Assembly (NCBI GenBank): GCA_016935715.1
Contig: JAFGQJ010000264.1
Span: forward strand, 1 to 14,668
DNA: 14,668 nucleotides
Reading direction: 5' to 3'
Source: Spirochaetales bacterium
Lineage (GTDB): Bacteria; Spirochaetota; Spirochaetia; SZUA-6; DRHE01
Made by a program: the position numbers and the translations under genes. Under the pieces are notes generated by a model that was not told the origin of the DNA, did no database searches, and saw only the letters and a list, made by a program, of their open reading frames with translations. Positions 1-7,067 of this stretch are shown one piece after another (within the stretch, counting starts at the first letter, position 1; each line of letters opens with the position of its first letter).

Positions 1-2016
1 CCTCATTTCGGCGAACAGGCGCTTCGCCTCGTCATCGCTGAGCTGCTCCTCCTCCAGGTGATGCTCGACCAGCTCGGCGGGAAGCTCCTCGAGGAACGGT
101 GAGGGTTCGGCCTCCTCCAGGCGCCCCCGCCGTCGACGGCTCCGGCAGGCGCTCAGGTACAGGCGCCGTTTGGCCCGGGTTATGGCCACGTAGAACAGGC
201 GGCGCTCCTCTTCGAGGCTGTGCATCCCCTCTTCCAGGGAGCGGGGGTGGGGGATCAGGCCCTTCTCCACCCCAGCCAGAAACACCGTGTCGAACTCGAG
301 CCCCTTGGCCGCATGGATCGTCATCAGGTTGACCCGCGCCTGCCTGTCCGCCTCCCCCGTCGTGTCCCTGGACACCAGGGTGACCCGGTTGAGGTACTCG
401 TAGAGATTCGGGTCCAGGTTGTCCGGATCCTCCTCGTAGGCGGAGATGGAATCCATCAAACCCTCCACGTTCCCGTACTTCCAGCGGGCCACCTCCGGCC
501 GGAAGTGCTCCTGCACCAGGTAGCTCCAGTAGTCCAGCTCCTCGACCAGAGCCGCCAGGGTGGAGGCCAGCCGACCTTTCTCGAAAAAGCGGGTCCTGTA
601 GGATTCGATCAGCCCGGCGAACTCGCCGAGCAGCTCCGTCGTCTTTTCAGGCACCGCGGTTTCGGGCGAAGGGGGCAAGACGGGCGGGGAGGCCGAAGAG
701 GCCAGTGCGCTGAGGGCGGAGTACAGGGAACAGACCCGGTCCCGGGCAATGGCCACGATCACCTCCAGCGTCTTCCTGCCGATTCCCCTGCGGGGGGTGT
801 TGATGATCCGCAGCAGATTCATGTCGTCGTCGGGATTGGCCATCACCTTCAGGTAGGCCAGGATGTCCTTGACCTCCCTGCGCTGGAAAAAGCTCATTCC
901 CCCCGACACCCGGTAGAGGAGGTTGTGGCGCACGAAGGCTTCTTCGATCGCCCGGGTCTGGCCGTTGGTGCGCACCAGCACGCCGAACTGATCCAGGGGG
1001 ATGCGCTCCTTCAGGGCCAGGCTGCGGATCCGCTCGGCGATGAGCTCCCCCTCCTTCTGCTCGTCTTCGGGCATGACCAGGACCACCGACTCCCCTTCGG
1101 GCAGCCCGGACCACAGGCTCTTGCCTTTGCGGTTCCTGTTGTGGACGATCACCCCATTGGCGGCCAGCAGGATCTTGCGGGTGGACCTGTAGTTCTGCTC
1201 GAGCTTCACCTCCTGGTAGGCGGGAAAGTCCCTTTCGAACTGGAGAATGTTCTCGAAGTGAGCGCCTCTCCACGAGTAGATCGACTGGTCGTCGTCCCCG
1301 ACTACGCAGAGATTGCCGGAAGCCTCGGCCAGCAGCCTGATCAGGCGATACTGCTGGAAGGAGGTGTCCTGGAACTCGTCGACCATGAAGTAGCGGTACC
1401 TCTGCTGAAGGGCAGAGCGGACCTCGGTGAAGCGCTCGAGCAGCTGGATCGGCAGGCGGATCAGATCGTCGAAATCCACGGCGTTGAACAGCTTCAACCG
1501 GCTCTGGTACTCGTCGAACAGCGGCCGGAGATGAAGCGTATCCTCCTGCCAGTCCGCGGTGCCGCTCTTCAACCTGGAGAACAGGGCGCCGAGCCGGTAC
1601 GGATCGACCCCGTCATCCCCCCGCCGCAGCAGGCCCAGGTCGCGGGCGCTCTCCTTGATCAGGGCCTGCCTGTCCGACTCGTCATAGATGCTGAAGTTTC
1701 TCCGGTAGTCCAGGCGATGGCCGTGCTCCCGCAGCACCCGCACGCCGAAGGCGTGAAAGGTGGACACGGTGAGGCTCTGCAGCTTCTGGGCGCAGAGCTG
1801 CCTCACGCGGGCGGCCATCTCCTGCGCCGCCTTGTTGGTGAAGGTCACGGCCAATATGGCGGACTGGGGCACGCCCTGCCCGAGCATGTAGGCGATGCGG
1901 TGGGTGATCACCCGGGTTTTCCCCGAGCCGGCGCCTGCAAGGATCAGCAGCGGACCTTCTACGCTCCGTACCGCGTGCAGCTGCTGCGGGTTGAGAGATT
2001 CTGCCAGACGGGACAT
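1..2016 (-). CDS. pcrA: UvrD/PcrA/Rep-type superfamily 1A DNA helicase (3' end outside window)
   Basis: ATP-driven 3'-to-5' DNA helicase of the UvrD/PcrA/Rep group, which unwinds DNA in repair and replication and strips proteins such as RecA from DNA. The frame is open for 672 codons from the ATG at 2016 to the left edge, so the C-terminal end is missing. Visible motifs: Q-motif LNPQQ at about residues 8-12, Walker A AGAGSGKT at 27-34, Walker B DEFQDT at 213-218, motif III VGDDDQSIYSWRGA shortly after, motif V TIHAAKGLEF, and motif VI VAITRAKRR around 610-618 with the arginine finger. The start directly abuts the stop of the upstream membrane-protein gene (TAAATG), so translation is probably coupled. 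The helicase family is certain; assignment to pcrA, uvrD or rep is not. Confidence 0.95.
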   Translation of the reverse strand, partial: MSRLAESLNPQQLHAVRSVEGPLLILAGAGSGKTRVITHRIAYMLGQGVPQSAILAVTFTNKAAQEMAARVRQLCAQKLQSLTVSTFHAFGVRVLREHGHRLDYRRNFSIYDESDRQALIKESARDLGLLRRGDDGVDPYRLGALFSRLKSGTADWQEDTLHLRPLFDEYQSRLKLFNAVDFDDLIRLPIQLLERFTEVRSALQQRYRYFMVDEFQDTSFQQYRLIRLLAEASGNLCVVGDDDQSIYSWRGAHFENILQFERDFPAYQEVKLEQNYRSTRKILLAANGVIVHNRNRKGKSLWSGLPEGESVVLVMPEDEQKEGELIAERIRSLALKERIPLDQFGVLVRTNGQTRAIEEAFVRHNLLYRVSGGMSFFQRREVKDILAYLKVMANPDDDMNLLRIINTPRRGIGRKTLEVIVAIARDRVCSLYSALSALASSASPPVLPPSPETAVPEKTTELLGEFAGLIESYRTRFFEKGRLASTLAALVEELDYWSYLVQEHFRPEVARWKYGNVEGLMDSISAYEEDPDNLDPNLYEYLNRVTLVSRDTTGEADRQARVNLMTIHAAKGLEFDTVFLAGVEKGLIPHPRSLEEGMHSLEEERRLFYVAITRAKRRLYLSACRSRRRRGRLEEAEPSPFLEELPAELVEHHLEEEQLSDDEAKRLFAEMR

Positions 2017-2490
2017 TTACTCGATGAACAGGAAGAGGGCTTTGATGCCGAGGGTGAACACGGCGGCGACTACGATTCCGGCGATGACGACCCCTACCAG
2101 CACGGCCAGGATCGTCTTGCGCCGATCCATGCCCAGGATCCAGGCACCGAGCGTGCCGGTATAGGCGCCGGTGATCGGCAGGGGTATGGCCACGAACAGG
2201 ATCAATCCCAGATAGCCGTACTTCTCCACCTTCGCGTGCACCCTGCGGCGGGAACGCTCGACCAGCCGGTCGAACAGCCGGCGGTACGGATTCCAGCGCT
2301 CCAGTAACTTGTGCAGACTGGAGAGGAACAGGTAGACCAGGGGTGCGACCAGGGCGTTGGCCCCTACACAGATCGGGTAGGCGAGCAGCAGGGGAACGTC
2401 GCTGGACAGGGCAAAGGGAAGGCCTCCCCGCAGCTCGGAGATCGGCAGCAGGCAGAGGGCAAGGGTTACCAGGAGGGTGCGTAGGCTCAT
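2017..2490 (-). CDS. COG2426 / small multidrug export family membrane protein
   Basis: Integral membrane protein of 157 residues matching the COG2426 / Sm_multidrug_ex family (PF06695). The family name suggests export, but to my knowledge no substrate is established. Family signatures seen: PISELRGGLP near residues 16-25, and KYGYLGLILFVAIPLPITGAY-like sequence around 90-110, followed by a Gly/Ala/Val-rich helix. There are about four hydrophobic segments (roughly 1-20, 30-60, 92-115, 128-156) and an Arg-rich loop at about 65-85. An in-frame TAA 12 bases upstream rules out an earlier start; I see no strong ribosome binding site before this ATG. The stop codon abuts the helicase start, so the two are probably co-transcribed. 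Function is not inferred beyond the family. Confidence 0.8.
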   Translation of the reverse strand: MSLRTLLVTLALCLLPISELRGGLPFALSSDVPLLLAYPICVGANALVAPLVYLFLSSLHKLLERWNPYRRLFDRLVERSRRRVHAKVEKYGYLGLILFVAIPLPITGAYTGTLGAWILGMDRRKTILAVLVGVVIAGIVVAAVFTLGIKALFLFIE

Positions 2491-2538
2491 GGAACGACCG
2501 GTTTACCGGGCTTCATCTTCTCGGGGCCGAAACGGACA

Positions 2539-2594
2539 AAACCCTCCGCCGGGACCATTGTGCGGGGCTTCGTCCGCGTCCCGAAAGAGGGTTT
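2539..2594. repeat. Large imperfect inverted repeat / candidate hairpin between sor and the COG2426 gene
   Basis: The outer arms AAACCCTC (2539-2546) and GAGGGTTT (2587-2594) are perfectly complementary. Inside them a second stem pairs GGGAC (2551-2555) with GTCCC (2578-2582), and GCGG (2562-2565) can pair with CCGC (2574-2577). The arms are separated by 4-nt internal loops. It lies just past the superoxide reductase stop and before the next minus-strand gene, so it could end or attenuate sor transcription or protect its 3' end. No T-run follows on the minus strand, so it is not a classical intrinsic terminator. Confidence 0.4.
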
Positions 2595-2610
2595 CGCCTT
2601 CTGCGCGGGA

Positions 2611-3006
2611 TTAGCCGACTTTGACGGCCTTGCTGCTCTCCCACAGACCGTGGATGTTGCAGAAGCTCAAGGCGTGCAGGGTTCCCGAAGCTTTCAGCTT
2701 GACCGTGGCGCTGAGTGCGGGCTCGGTCAGGGCGGGTCCCTCGTTGGCTCCCTTCACGGCCTCGCCATGGGCGGTGAACTCGCAGTTGGCAAGCTGATAG
2801 GTAAACTTGTCTTCATCCGGTTTGAAGAAGACCTGGATCCAGCGGATGTGATGCTCCGTGGTATTGGGGTGGGCGATTTCTTTGCCCACGGAAACGGTGA
2901 TATTGAATTTTTCCCCCGCCTTGGCGGAGTCGGGACATTCGATCACCGGAGAATGTTTCTCCTGCTTCCAGTCCGCGCTCTGAAACTGATCCCCTAGTTT
3001 GGCCAT
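2611..3006 (-). CDS. sor: Superoxide reductase (neelaredoxin / class II type)
   Basis: Cytoplasmic non-haem iron enzyme that reduces superoxide to hydrogen peroxide without making oxygen, typical of anaerobes and microaerophiles. The protein has 131 residues. The iron-site ligands are all present: H18, H46, H52, C116 and H119 (motifs EKHSPVI, HPNTTEHHIRW, CNIHGLW), with the catalytic-loop pair E16-K17. There is no N-terminal desulforedoxin-like domain with four cysteines, so it is the one-iron form. I chose the ATG at 3006 because AGGAGG lies six to seven bases upstream and the ligands fall at family positions; the frame stays open further upstream to 3288, but that extension has no family similarity and would cross the promoter. 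It is divergent from folP with its own probable promoter. Confidence 0.95.
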   Translation of the reverse strand: MAKLGDQFQSADWKQEKHSPVIECPDSAKAGEKFNITVSVGKEIAHPNTTEHHIRWIQVFFKPDEDKFTYQLANCEFTAHGEAVKGANEGPALTEPALSATVKLKASGTLHALSFCNIHGLWESSKAVKVG

Positions 3007-3036
3007 TTGGCTCCTCCTGATCTTTGAATTTCCCTC

Positions 3037-3066
3037 AGGATACCATTGAAGGCGGAGGAGTGTAAA
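3037..3066 (-). promoter_or_regulatory. Candidate sigma-70-type promoter for superoxide reductase
   Basis: Read on the minus strand: -35 TTTACA (3066-3061), 18-base spacer, -10 TATCCT (3042-3037), with TGG just before the -10 acting as an extended -10. A start near 3030 gives a leader of about 24 bases that holds the AGGAGG ribosome binding site. I saw no clear PerR or Fur box. Predicted from sequence only. Confidence 0.45.
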
Positions 3067-3138
3067 TACGACTAGATATGTAATAGACGATGTCCTCGCC
3101 GTCGGACACGGGTCACAGCCGGCGGGTCGCGGCCGCTC

Positions 3139-3167
3139 TTGCAGGGCTCTGGTGGAACTGCTACAAT
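3139..3167 (+). promoter_or_regulatory. Candidate extended -10 promoter of the folP-cdaA-priA operon
   Basis: TTGCAG (3139-3144), exactly 17 bases, then TACAAT (3162-3167), with TGC directly before the -10 (extended -10). Transcription would begin around 3174-3176. This places the GTG at 3152 upstream of the transcript start, which bears on the choice of the folP start codon. Confidence 0.55.
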
Positions 3168-3226
3168 CCAAGCCGAAACCCATGCACAGCAGCACCCGAT
3201 CCCAAAAAACTCGTCCGATCCGCCGC

Positions 3227-4069
3227 ATGTCCTGGGGCAATCGGGTCCTCGATTTCGAAGCACGCCCCTGCGTCATGGGTATTCTCAACTGTACCCCCGA
3301 CTCTTTCTATCCCGGATCCAGGGTGCCGGAGGCCGACCAGGCGGTGGCCGGGGCCCTGCAGATGATAGAGGCCGGCGCCGACATCCTGGACGTGGGTGGA
3401 GAGTCCACCAGGCCGGGGTCGGAATCGGTCCGGACGGAGGAGGAGATCAGGCGGGTGGTGCCGGTCATCGAAAGAATCCGCAAGCGATCCCAGGTGCTCA
3501 TCTCGATCGATACCCGAAAGGTCGAGGTGGCCGAAAGAGCACTGGATGCCGGAGCCGATCTGGTCAACGATGTTTCCGCCCTGCGGGGCGGGCGGGACCT
3601 GGCGCGGTGCATCGCCGCCCGGGACGTGCCGGTGATCCTGATGCACATGCGGGGCGAGCCGAAAAACATGCAGGAAAATCCGTATTACGAAGATGTGATC
3701 GGCGAGATCCTGGAGGAGCTGGCCGAGTCCGTCGCCTTCGCCCGCTCCTGCGGCATCAGGGAGGATCGGCTGATCATCGATCCCGGGATCGGATTCGGCA
3801 AGCGCCTGCAGGACAATCTGACGATCCTCCGGGATCTGCACTCCCTGCATTCCCTGGGCTGTCCCGTGCTGGTCGGGCTGTCCCGCAAGTCCTTCATCGG
3901 CACGGTCCTGGACAAGCCGGTGGAGCAGCGGCTTGTCGGCACCGTGGCGGCGAACATGCTCGCCCTGGCAAACGGGGCGGACATCCTGCGGGTGCACGAC
4001 GTGGCCGAGGCCGTGGATACCGTCAAGATCTTCGAAGCGATACGCCGCGGCGGGCTGCGGCGGGGATAG
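3227..4069 (+). CDS. folP: Dihydropteroate synthase
   Basis: Condenses p-aminobenzoate with 6-hydroxymethyl-dihydropterin diphosphate to form dihydropteroate in folate synthesis; sulfonamide target. All family motifs are present in order: MGILNCTPDSF, DVGGESTRPGS, SIDT, VNDVSAL, LMHMRGEPKNMQ, IIDPGIGFGK, GLSRKSFIG and a final RVHDV. The loop after TPDSF reads YPGS rather than the common SDGG. From ATG 3227 the protein has 280 residues and the MGILN motif starts at residue 17, as in E. coli FolP. In-frame starts at ATG 3182 and GTG 3152 exist; the GTG would lie upstream of the predicted transcript start, and none has a strong ribosome binding site. The stop is two bases before cdaA. Confidence 0.95.
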   Translation: MSWGNRVLDFEARPCVMGILNCTPDSFYPGSRVPEADQAVAGALQMIEAGADILDVGGESTRPGSESVRTEEEIRRVVPVIERIRKRSQVLISIDTRKVEVAERALDAGADLVNDVSALRGGRDLARCIAARDVPVILMHMRGEPKNMQENPYYEDVIGEILEELAESVAFARSCGIREDRLIIDPGIGFGKRLQDNLTILRDLHSLHSLGCPVLVGLSRKSFIGTVLDKPVEQRLVGTVAANMLALANGADILRVHDVAEAVDTVKIFEAIRRGGLRRG

Positions 4070-4071
4070 CC

Positions 4072-4869
4072 ATGGATTGGTTTGCCGGCAACTGGATCCT
4101 GCGGGATTATATCATCCCCTTTCTCGACATCCTGCTCCTGGCCTATCTGATCTACAAATCCTACCAGATCCTCGTGCAGACCCGGGCGGTCCAGCTGCTG
4201 AAAGGCGCGCTGATCATGGCCCTGATCTACCTGCTGGCCTTTTTCCTGCGCCTCAACACGCTGATGTGGATCCTGAACCTCCTGGTGCCCGGCCTGGTCA
4301 TCGGTATCGCCATCATTTTTCAACCGGAGCTGCGGCGGATTTTCACCCGAATCGGGACGCGCACCTGGCTCCGACTTCGCCCCCGCGTCCGTCCCTATCA
4401 CCTGGACGCGGTCCTGAACGCCGCGGAGATGCTGGCCGCCAAGAGGTGCGGCAGCCTGATGGTGTTCACCCGCAACATCGGTTTGAACACGATCATCGAG
4501 ACCGGGACCCGGGTGAACGCGGATCTGACCTCGAGCCTGCTGCTCACCATCTTCACCGACGGCAGCCCGCTGCACGACGGCGCGGCGGTGATCGCGGAGG
4601 ATAAGATCATCGCGGCGGGCTGCTTCCTGCCCATATCGGAACAGCCGGATATCCGCAGATCCTTCGGCACCCGGCACAGGGCCGCCCTGGGTCTGGCCGA
4701 AGAGACCGATGCGGTGATCCTCGTGGTTTCGGAGGAAAACGGGGCCATCTCACTGGCCTACGACGCCAACCTGCTCTACGACCTGTCTCTCCCGGAAGTC
4801 TCCAAAGCTCTGAAGCGGCTGATCGAGTACCAGGGCGAGGCGCTGGAGGAGGGCGAGTTTGAAACGTAG
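4072..4869 (+). CDS. cdaA: Membrane-bound diadenylate cyclase CdaA
   Basis: Makes cyclic di-AMP from two ATP; this second messenger controls potassium and osmolyte uptake and cell-envelope balance. The protein has 265 residues, normal for CdaA. Three N-terminal membrane helices (about 14-34, 41-61, 64-83) precede the DAC domain. Both catalytic signatures are seen: DGA at 169-171 (in SPLHDGAAVI) and RHR at 201-203 (in GTRHRAALG). A GGGGA stretch upstream serves as ribosome binding site. It starts two bases after folP and its end overlaps the next gene, cdaR, by 11 bases; CdaR is the known membrane partner of CdaA in Firmicutes. The usual third gene of that cluster, glmM, is not adjacent here. 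Confidence 0.97.
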   Translation: MDWFAGNWILRDYIIPFLDILLLAYLIYKSYQILVQTRAVQLLKGALIMALIYLLAFFLRLNTLMWILNLLVPGLVIGIAIIFQPELRRIFTRIGTRTWLRLRPRVRPYHLDAVLNAAEMLAAKRCGSLMVFTRNIGLNTIIETGTRVNADLTSSLLLTIFTDGSPLHDGAAVIAEDKIIAAGCFLPISEQPDIRRSFGTRHRAALGLAEETDAVILVVSEENGAISLAYDANLLYDLSLPEVSKALKRLIEYQGEALEEGEFET

Positions 4870-5821
4870 GCGCTTCATGGAGGCGGTCCTCTCCGACTGG
4901 CCGGCAAAGATCATCTCTCTGGCCGCTGCCGCTCTGTTGTTCCTCTTCTACCGGGTCAATACAATGGATGAACGCTTTTTCAGCGTGCCCCTGCAGGTCG
5001 ATCCGCCGCCGGGTCTGGCCATCAGCAAACCCTATCCCAAGAGCGCACGGGTAACGCTCCGGGGCAAGGAGGAGGCGATCTTTTCGGTGATCGAAGAGGA
5101 CATAGCGGTCTACGCCGATTTCGGCCGCTTCCAGTCGGAAGGCCAGTACCGCGTACCGGTCCGGGTGGCCCGCCAGGGAAGCTCGCTGAACATAGAGCCG
5201 CTCGATATCCGGGTGGAGCCGGTGGAGATATCGATCACTCTGGAGCAGAGGATCGAGAAGACCGTCCCCCTGGAGCCGGTGATCAGGGGATCCCCGCCGG
5301 CGGGCTACGACCTGGTGCAGTACACGATCGTGCCGGACAACGTGCAGATTTCAGGTCCAAGGAGTATAGTAAACGCCATCGAGACGATCGAGCTGGAGGA
5401 GGTCGACCTGGAGGGGCGGACCGAAGATTTCACCGAACAGGTCATGATCGTGGAGGAGAATGCCCTGCTGGAATATTCCCGGGAGCGGGCGGTCGTGTTT
5501 CGGGGAATCGTACGGGAGGCGGTTATCATCAAGACATTCGAGAACGTGGATATCATCAGCATCGATCTGTCGCCGGATCTCAGATTGGCGCAGCCGCTCC
5601 CCAAGGGGAGCATCCGCATACAGGGAAACCAGCGATCCATCGAGTCCTTGACGCCGGAAAAGCTGAGACTGGTGATCGATTGCGGAGCTATCGAAAAGCC
5701 GGGGCCGGAAACTCTGTTTCCGAAGCCGGATATACCTCCAGAGTTGATGGTCTTGAAATTCGAGCCGCAGAAATTGGAGTTGGTGTTTATCTTGTCGGGG
5801 ATGGAGGAAGAACAGGAATGA
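4859..5821 (+). CDS. cdaR: YbbR-domain protein, CdaR-like partner of CdaA
   Basis: One-pass membrane protein of 320 residues with a basic N terminus (MKRRR), one helix at about 16-31, and an extracytoplasmic part made of YbbR repeats (roughly 40-120, 125-215, 225-315; several carry the family pattern of a short V-x-I-x-G segment, as in VQISGP and IRIQGN). Known CdaR proteins bind CdaA and modulate c-di-AMP synthesis. The start is TTG at 4859: AGGAGG lies six bases upstream, inside the cdaA end, and the basic residues fit a membrane anchor. An ATG at 4877 is the alternative, with a weaker site. The stop overlaps the acpS start as ATGA. Assigned from domain type plus neighbour. Confidence 0.88.
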   Translation: MKRRRFMEAVLSDWPAKIISLAAAALLFLFYRVNTMDERFFSVPLQVDPPPGLAISKPYPKSARVTLRGKEEAIFSVIEEDIAVYADFGRFQSEGQYRVPVRVARQGSSLNIEPLDIRVEPVEISITLEQRIEKTVPLEPVIRGSPPAGYDLVQYTIVPDNVQISGPRSIVNAIETIELEEVDLEGRTEDFTEQVMIVEENALLEYSRERAVVFRGIVREAVIIKTFENVDIISIDLSPDLRLAQPLPKGSIRIQGNQRSIESLTPEKLRLVIDCGAIEKPGPETLFPKPDIPPELMVLKFEPQKLELVFILSGMEEEQE

Positions 5822-6192
5822 TTTTAGGTATCGGTATCGATGTTGTTCACGTATACAGGTTGAAGCGCTGGGAAAAGATACCGGGTTTGTTCGACCGTTT
5901 TTTTCATGATGATGAGCTGAGGGTGGCCCTGCCCAAAGGGGAGGCGGGGATCCTGAGTTTGGCCGCACGCTTCGCCGCCAAGGAAGCCTTCGGCAAGGCT
6001 CTGGGCACGGGGCTCCACGGTTTCTCTCTGAAGGAAATCGCGGTGATGAACGATGAGCTCGGCAAACCGCAGCTCGTTCTGTACGGCCGTGCGCAGGAGG
6101 CCCTCGAAAAACTCGGAGGAACCGATGTGTTCATTTCCCTGAGCCACGAGCGGGACAACGCTCTGGCCATGGTCGTGATAGAGGGGGATTGA
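5818..6192 (+). CDS. acpS: Holo-[acyl-carrier-protein] synthase
   Basis: Transfers the 4'-phosphopantetheine arm from coenzyme A to apo-acyl carrier protein, activating fatty acid synthesis. The length of 124 residues is normal for AcpS. Motifs: GIGIDVV at 4-10 with the metal-binding D8, FAAKEAFGKALGTG at 52-65 with the second metal ligand E56, and SLSHE near the C terminus. The ATG overlaps the cdaR stop by four bases, with GGAGGAAGA upstream. The stop shares one base with the start of the DUF2225 gene. Confidence 0.96.
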   Translation: MILGIGIDVVHVYRLKRWEKIPGLFDRFFHDDELRVALPKGEAGILSLAARFAAKEAFGKALGTGLHGFSLKEIAVMNDELGKPQLVLYGRAQEALEKLGGTDVFISLSHERDNALAMVVIEGD

Positions 6193-7061
6193 TGTCGGAC
6201 CTGGATCTAGAGGCGAAAAAGACCACTTTTTTCAGCAGGAAATCTCTTCAATGTCCCGTATGCGAGACCAGTTTCTACAGGGAGGACCTGCTATCGGGAG
6301 GCGGGCGGCTGATCGCCGGGGAGCTGACCGAGGAGCTTCACCGCACCTACGAACCCTCGAAGAAATTCGGTGAGCTGTATCCTCTGGTCTATACCGTGCT
6401 GGTCTGTCCCAGTTGCCTGTACGCCGTCTACCCGCAGGATTTCTCGGAGATCGGGGAGCAGTTCATCGAACCGCTGCGCGAGCAGACCGACAGGCGAGTG
6501 GAGAGTGTATCCCTGGCGTTCAAGGACCTGGATTTCACGAGCTCCCGGGGCCTGAAGGAAGGGGCGGCCAGCTACTTCCTTGCCATGATGTGCTACGACC
6601 TGCTGGACCGGCACTACTCCCCGACCCTCAAACGGGCCCTTTCCGCCCTGAGGGCGGCATGGCTGCTCGATGCACTTCACCGCAAGGCCTTCGATGAAAA
6701 CTACGATTACCTGTCCCGCCTCTTCTATCGCAAGGCCAGGTTCTTCTACATGCAGGCCATAGAGATGGCCCAGAACGGCCAGGAGCCCCTGGAAGCAAAG
6801 GTGAACTTCGGTCCGGACCTGGACAAGAATTACGGCTACGACGGCCTTCTGTACATCGCAGGATTGCTGGAGTACAAGTACGGTCCGAGGAAAGACAGAG
6901 AGAAACGCATCAAGAGTCTCGAGAACGCCAAGCGGATCGTGTCGAAGCTGTTCGGAACGGGAAAAGCATCGAAGAGCAAGCCCTCGGCCATCCTGGACAA
7001 GGCGAGGGAGCTGTACGACGAGATGAACAAAGAGATCAAGCAGCTGCAGGGGCGGGGCTGA
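6192..7061 (+). CDS. DUF2225 family protein (two CxxC pairs), function unknown
   Basis: Protein of 289 residues resembling the DUF2225 family (PF09986), which has no established function. Two cysteine pairs near the N terminus, C21-x2-C24 and C72-x2-C75, look like a zinc- or metal-binding knuckle with about 47 residues between the pairs. The rest is predicted mostly helical and rich in Tyr, Leu, Arg and Lys, like a helical-repeat scaffold, ending in a Lys-rich charged tail. No signal peptide or membrane helix is seen, so it is probably cytoplasmic. I chose ATG 6192, which overlaps the acpS stop (TGATG) behind AGGGGG; a TTG three bases upstream is an alternative. Family call from memory of the pattern, moderately sure. 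Confidence 0.75.
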   Translation: MSDLDLEAKKTTFFSRKSLQCPVCETSFYREDLLSGGGRLIAGELTEELHRTYEPSKKFGELYPLVYTVLVCPSCLYAVYPQDFSEIGEQFIEPLREQTDRRVESVSLAFKDLDFTSSRGLKEGAASYFLAMMCYDLLDRHYSPTLKRALSALRAAWLLDALHRKAFDENYDYLSRLFYRKARFFYMQAIEMAQNGQEPLEAKVNFGPDLDKNYGYDGLLYIAGLLEYKYGPRKDREKRIKSLENAKRIVSKLFGTGKASKSKPSAILDKARELYDEMNKEIKQLQGRG

Positions 7062-7067
7062 AGAAAT

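Noticed and set aside
647..1273. Minus-strand open frame of 208 codons
   Set aside because: It is an alternative frame inside the helicase gene. The true helicase frame runs unbroken from 2016 to position 1.
220..2307. Plus-strand open frame of 695 codons
   Set aside because: It lies antisense to the helicase and the COG2426 gene, whose minus-strand frames carry all helicase motifs. Its translation is rich in His, Gln, Gly and Pro, as expected for the reverse of GC-rich coding DNA, and shows no family pattern.
3007..3288. Longer start for the superoxide reductase, from 3288
   Set aside because: The extension has no family similarity, crosses the predicted promoter and the folP start region, and the ATG at 3006 has a near-perfect ribosome binding site.
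3161..4677. Long minus-strand frames opposite folP and cdaA (3161-3997 and 3685-4677)
   Set aside because: Both are antisense shadows of genes with complete family motifs, and their translations are low-complexity.
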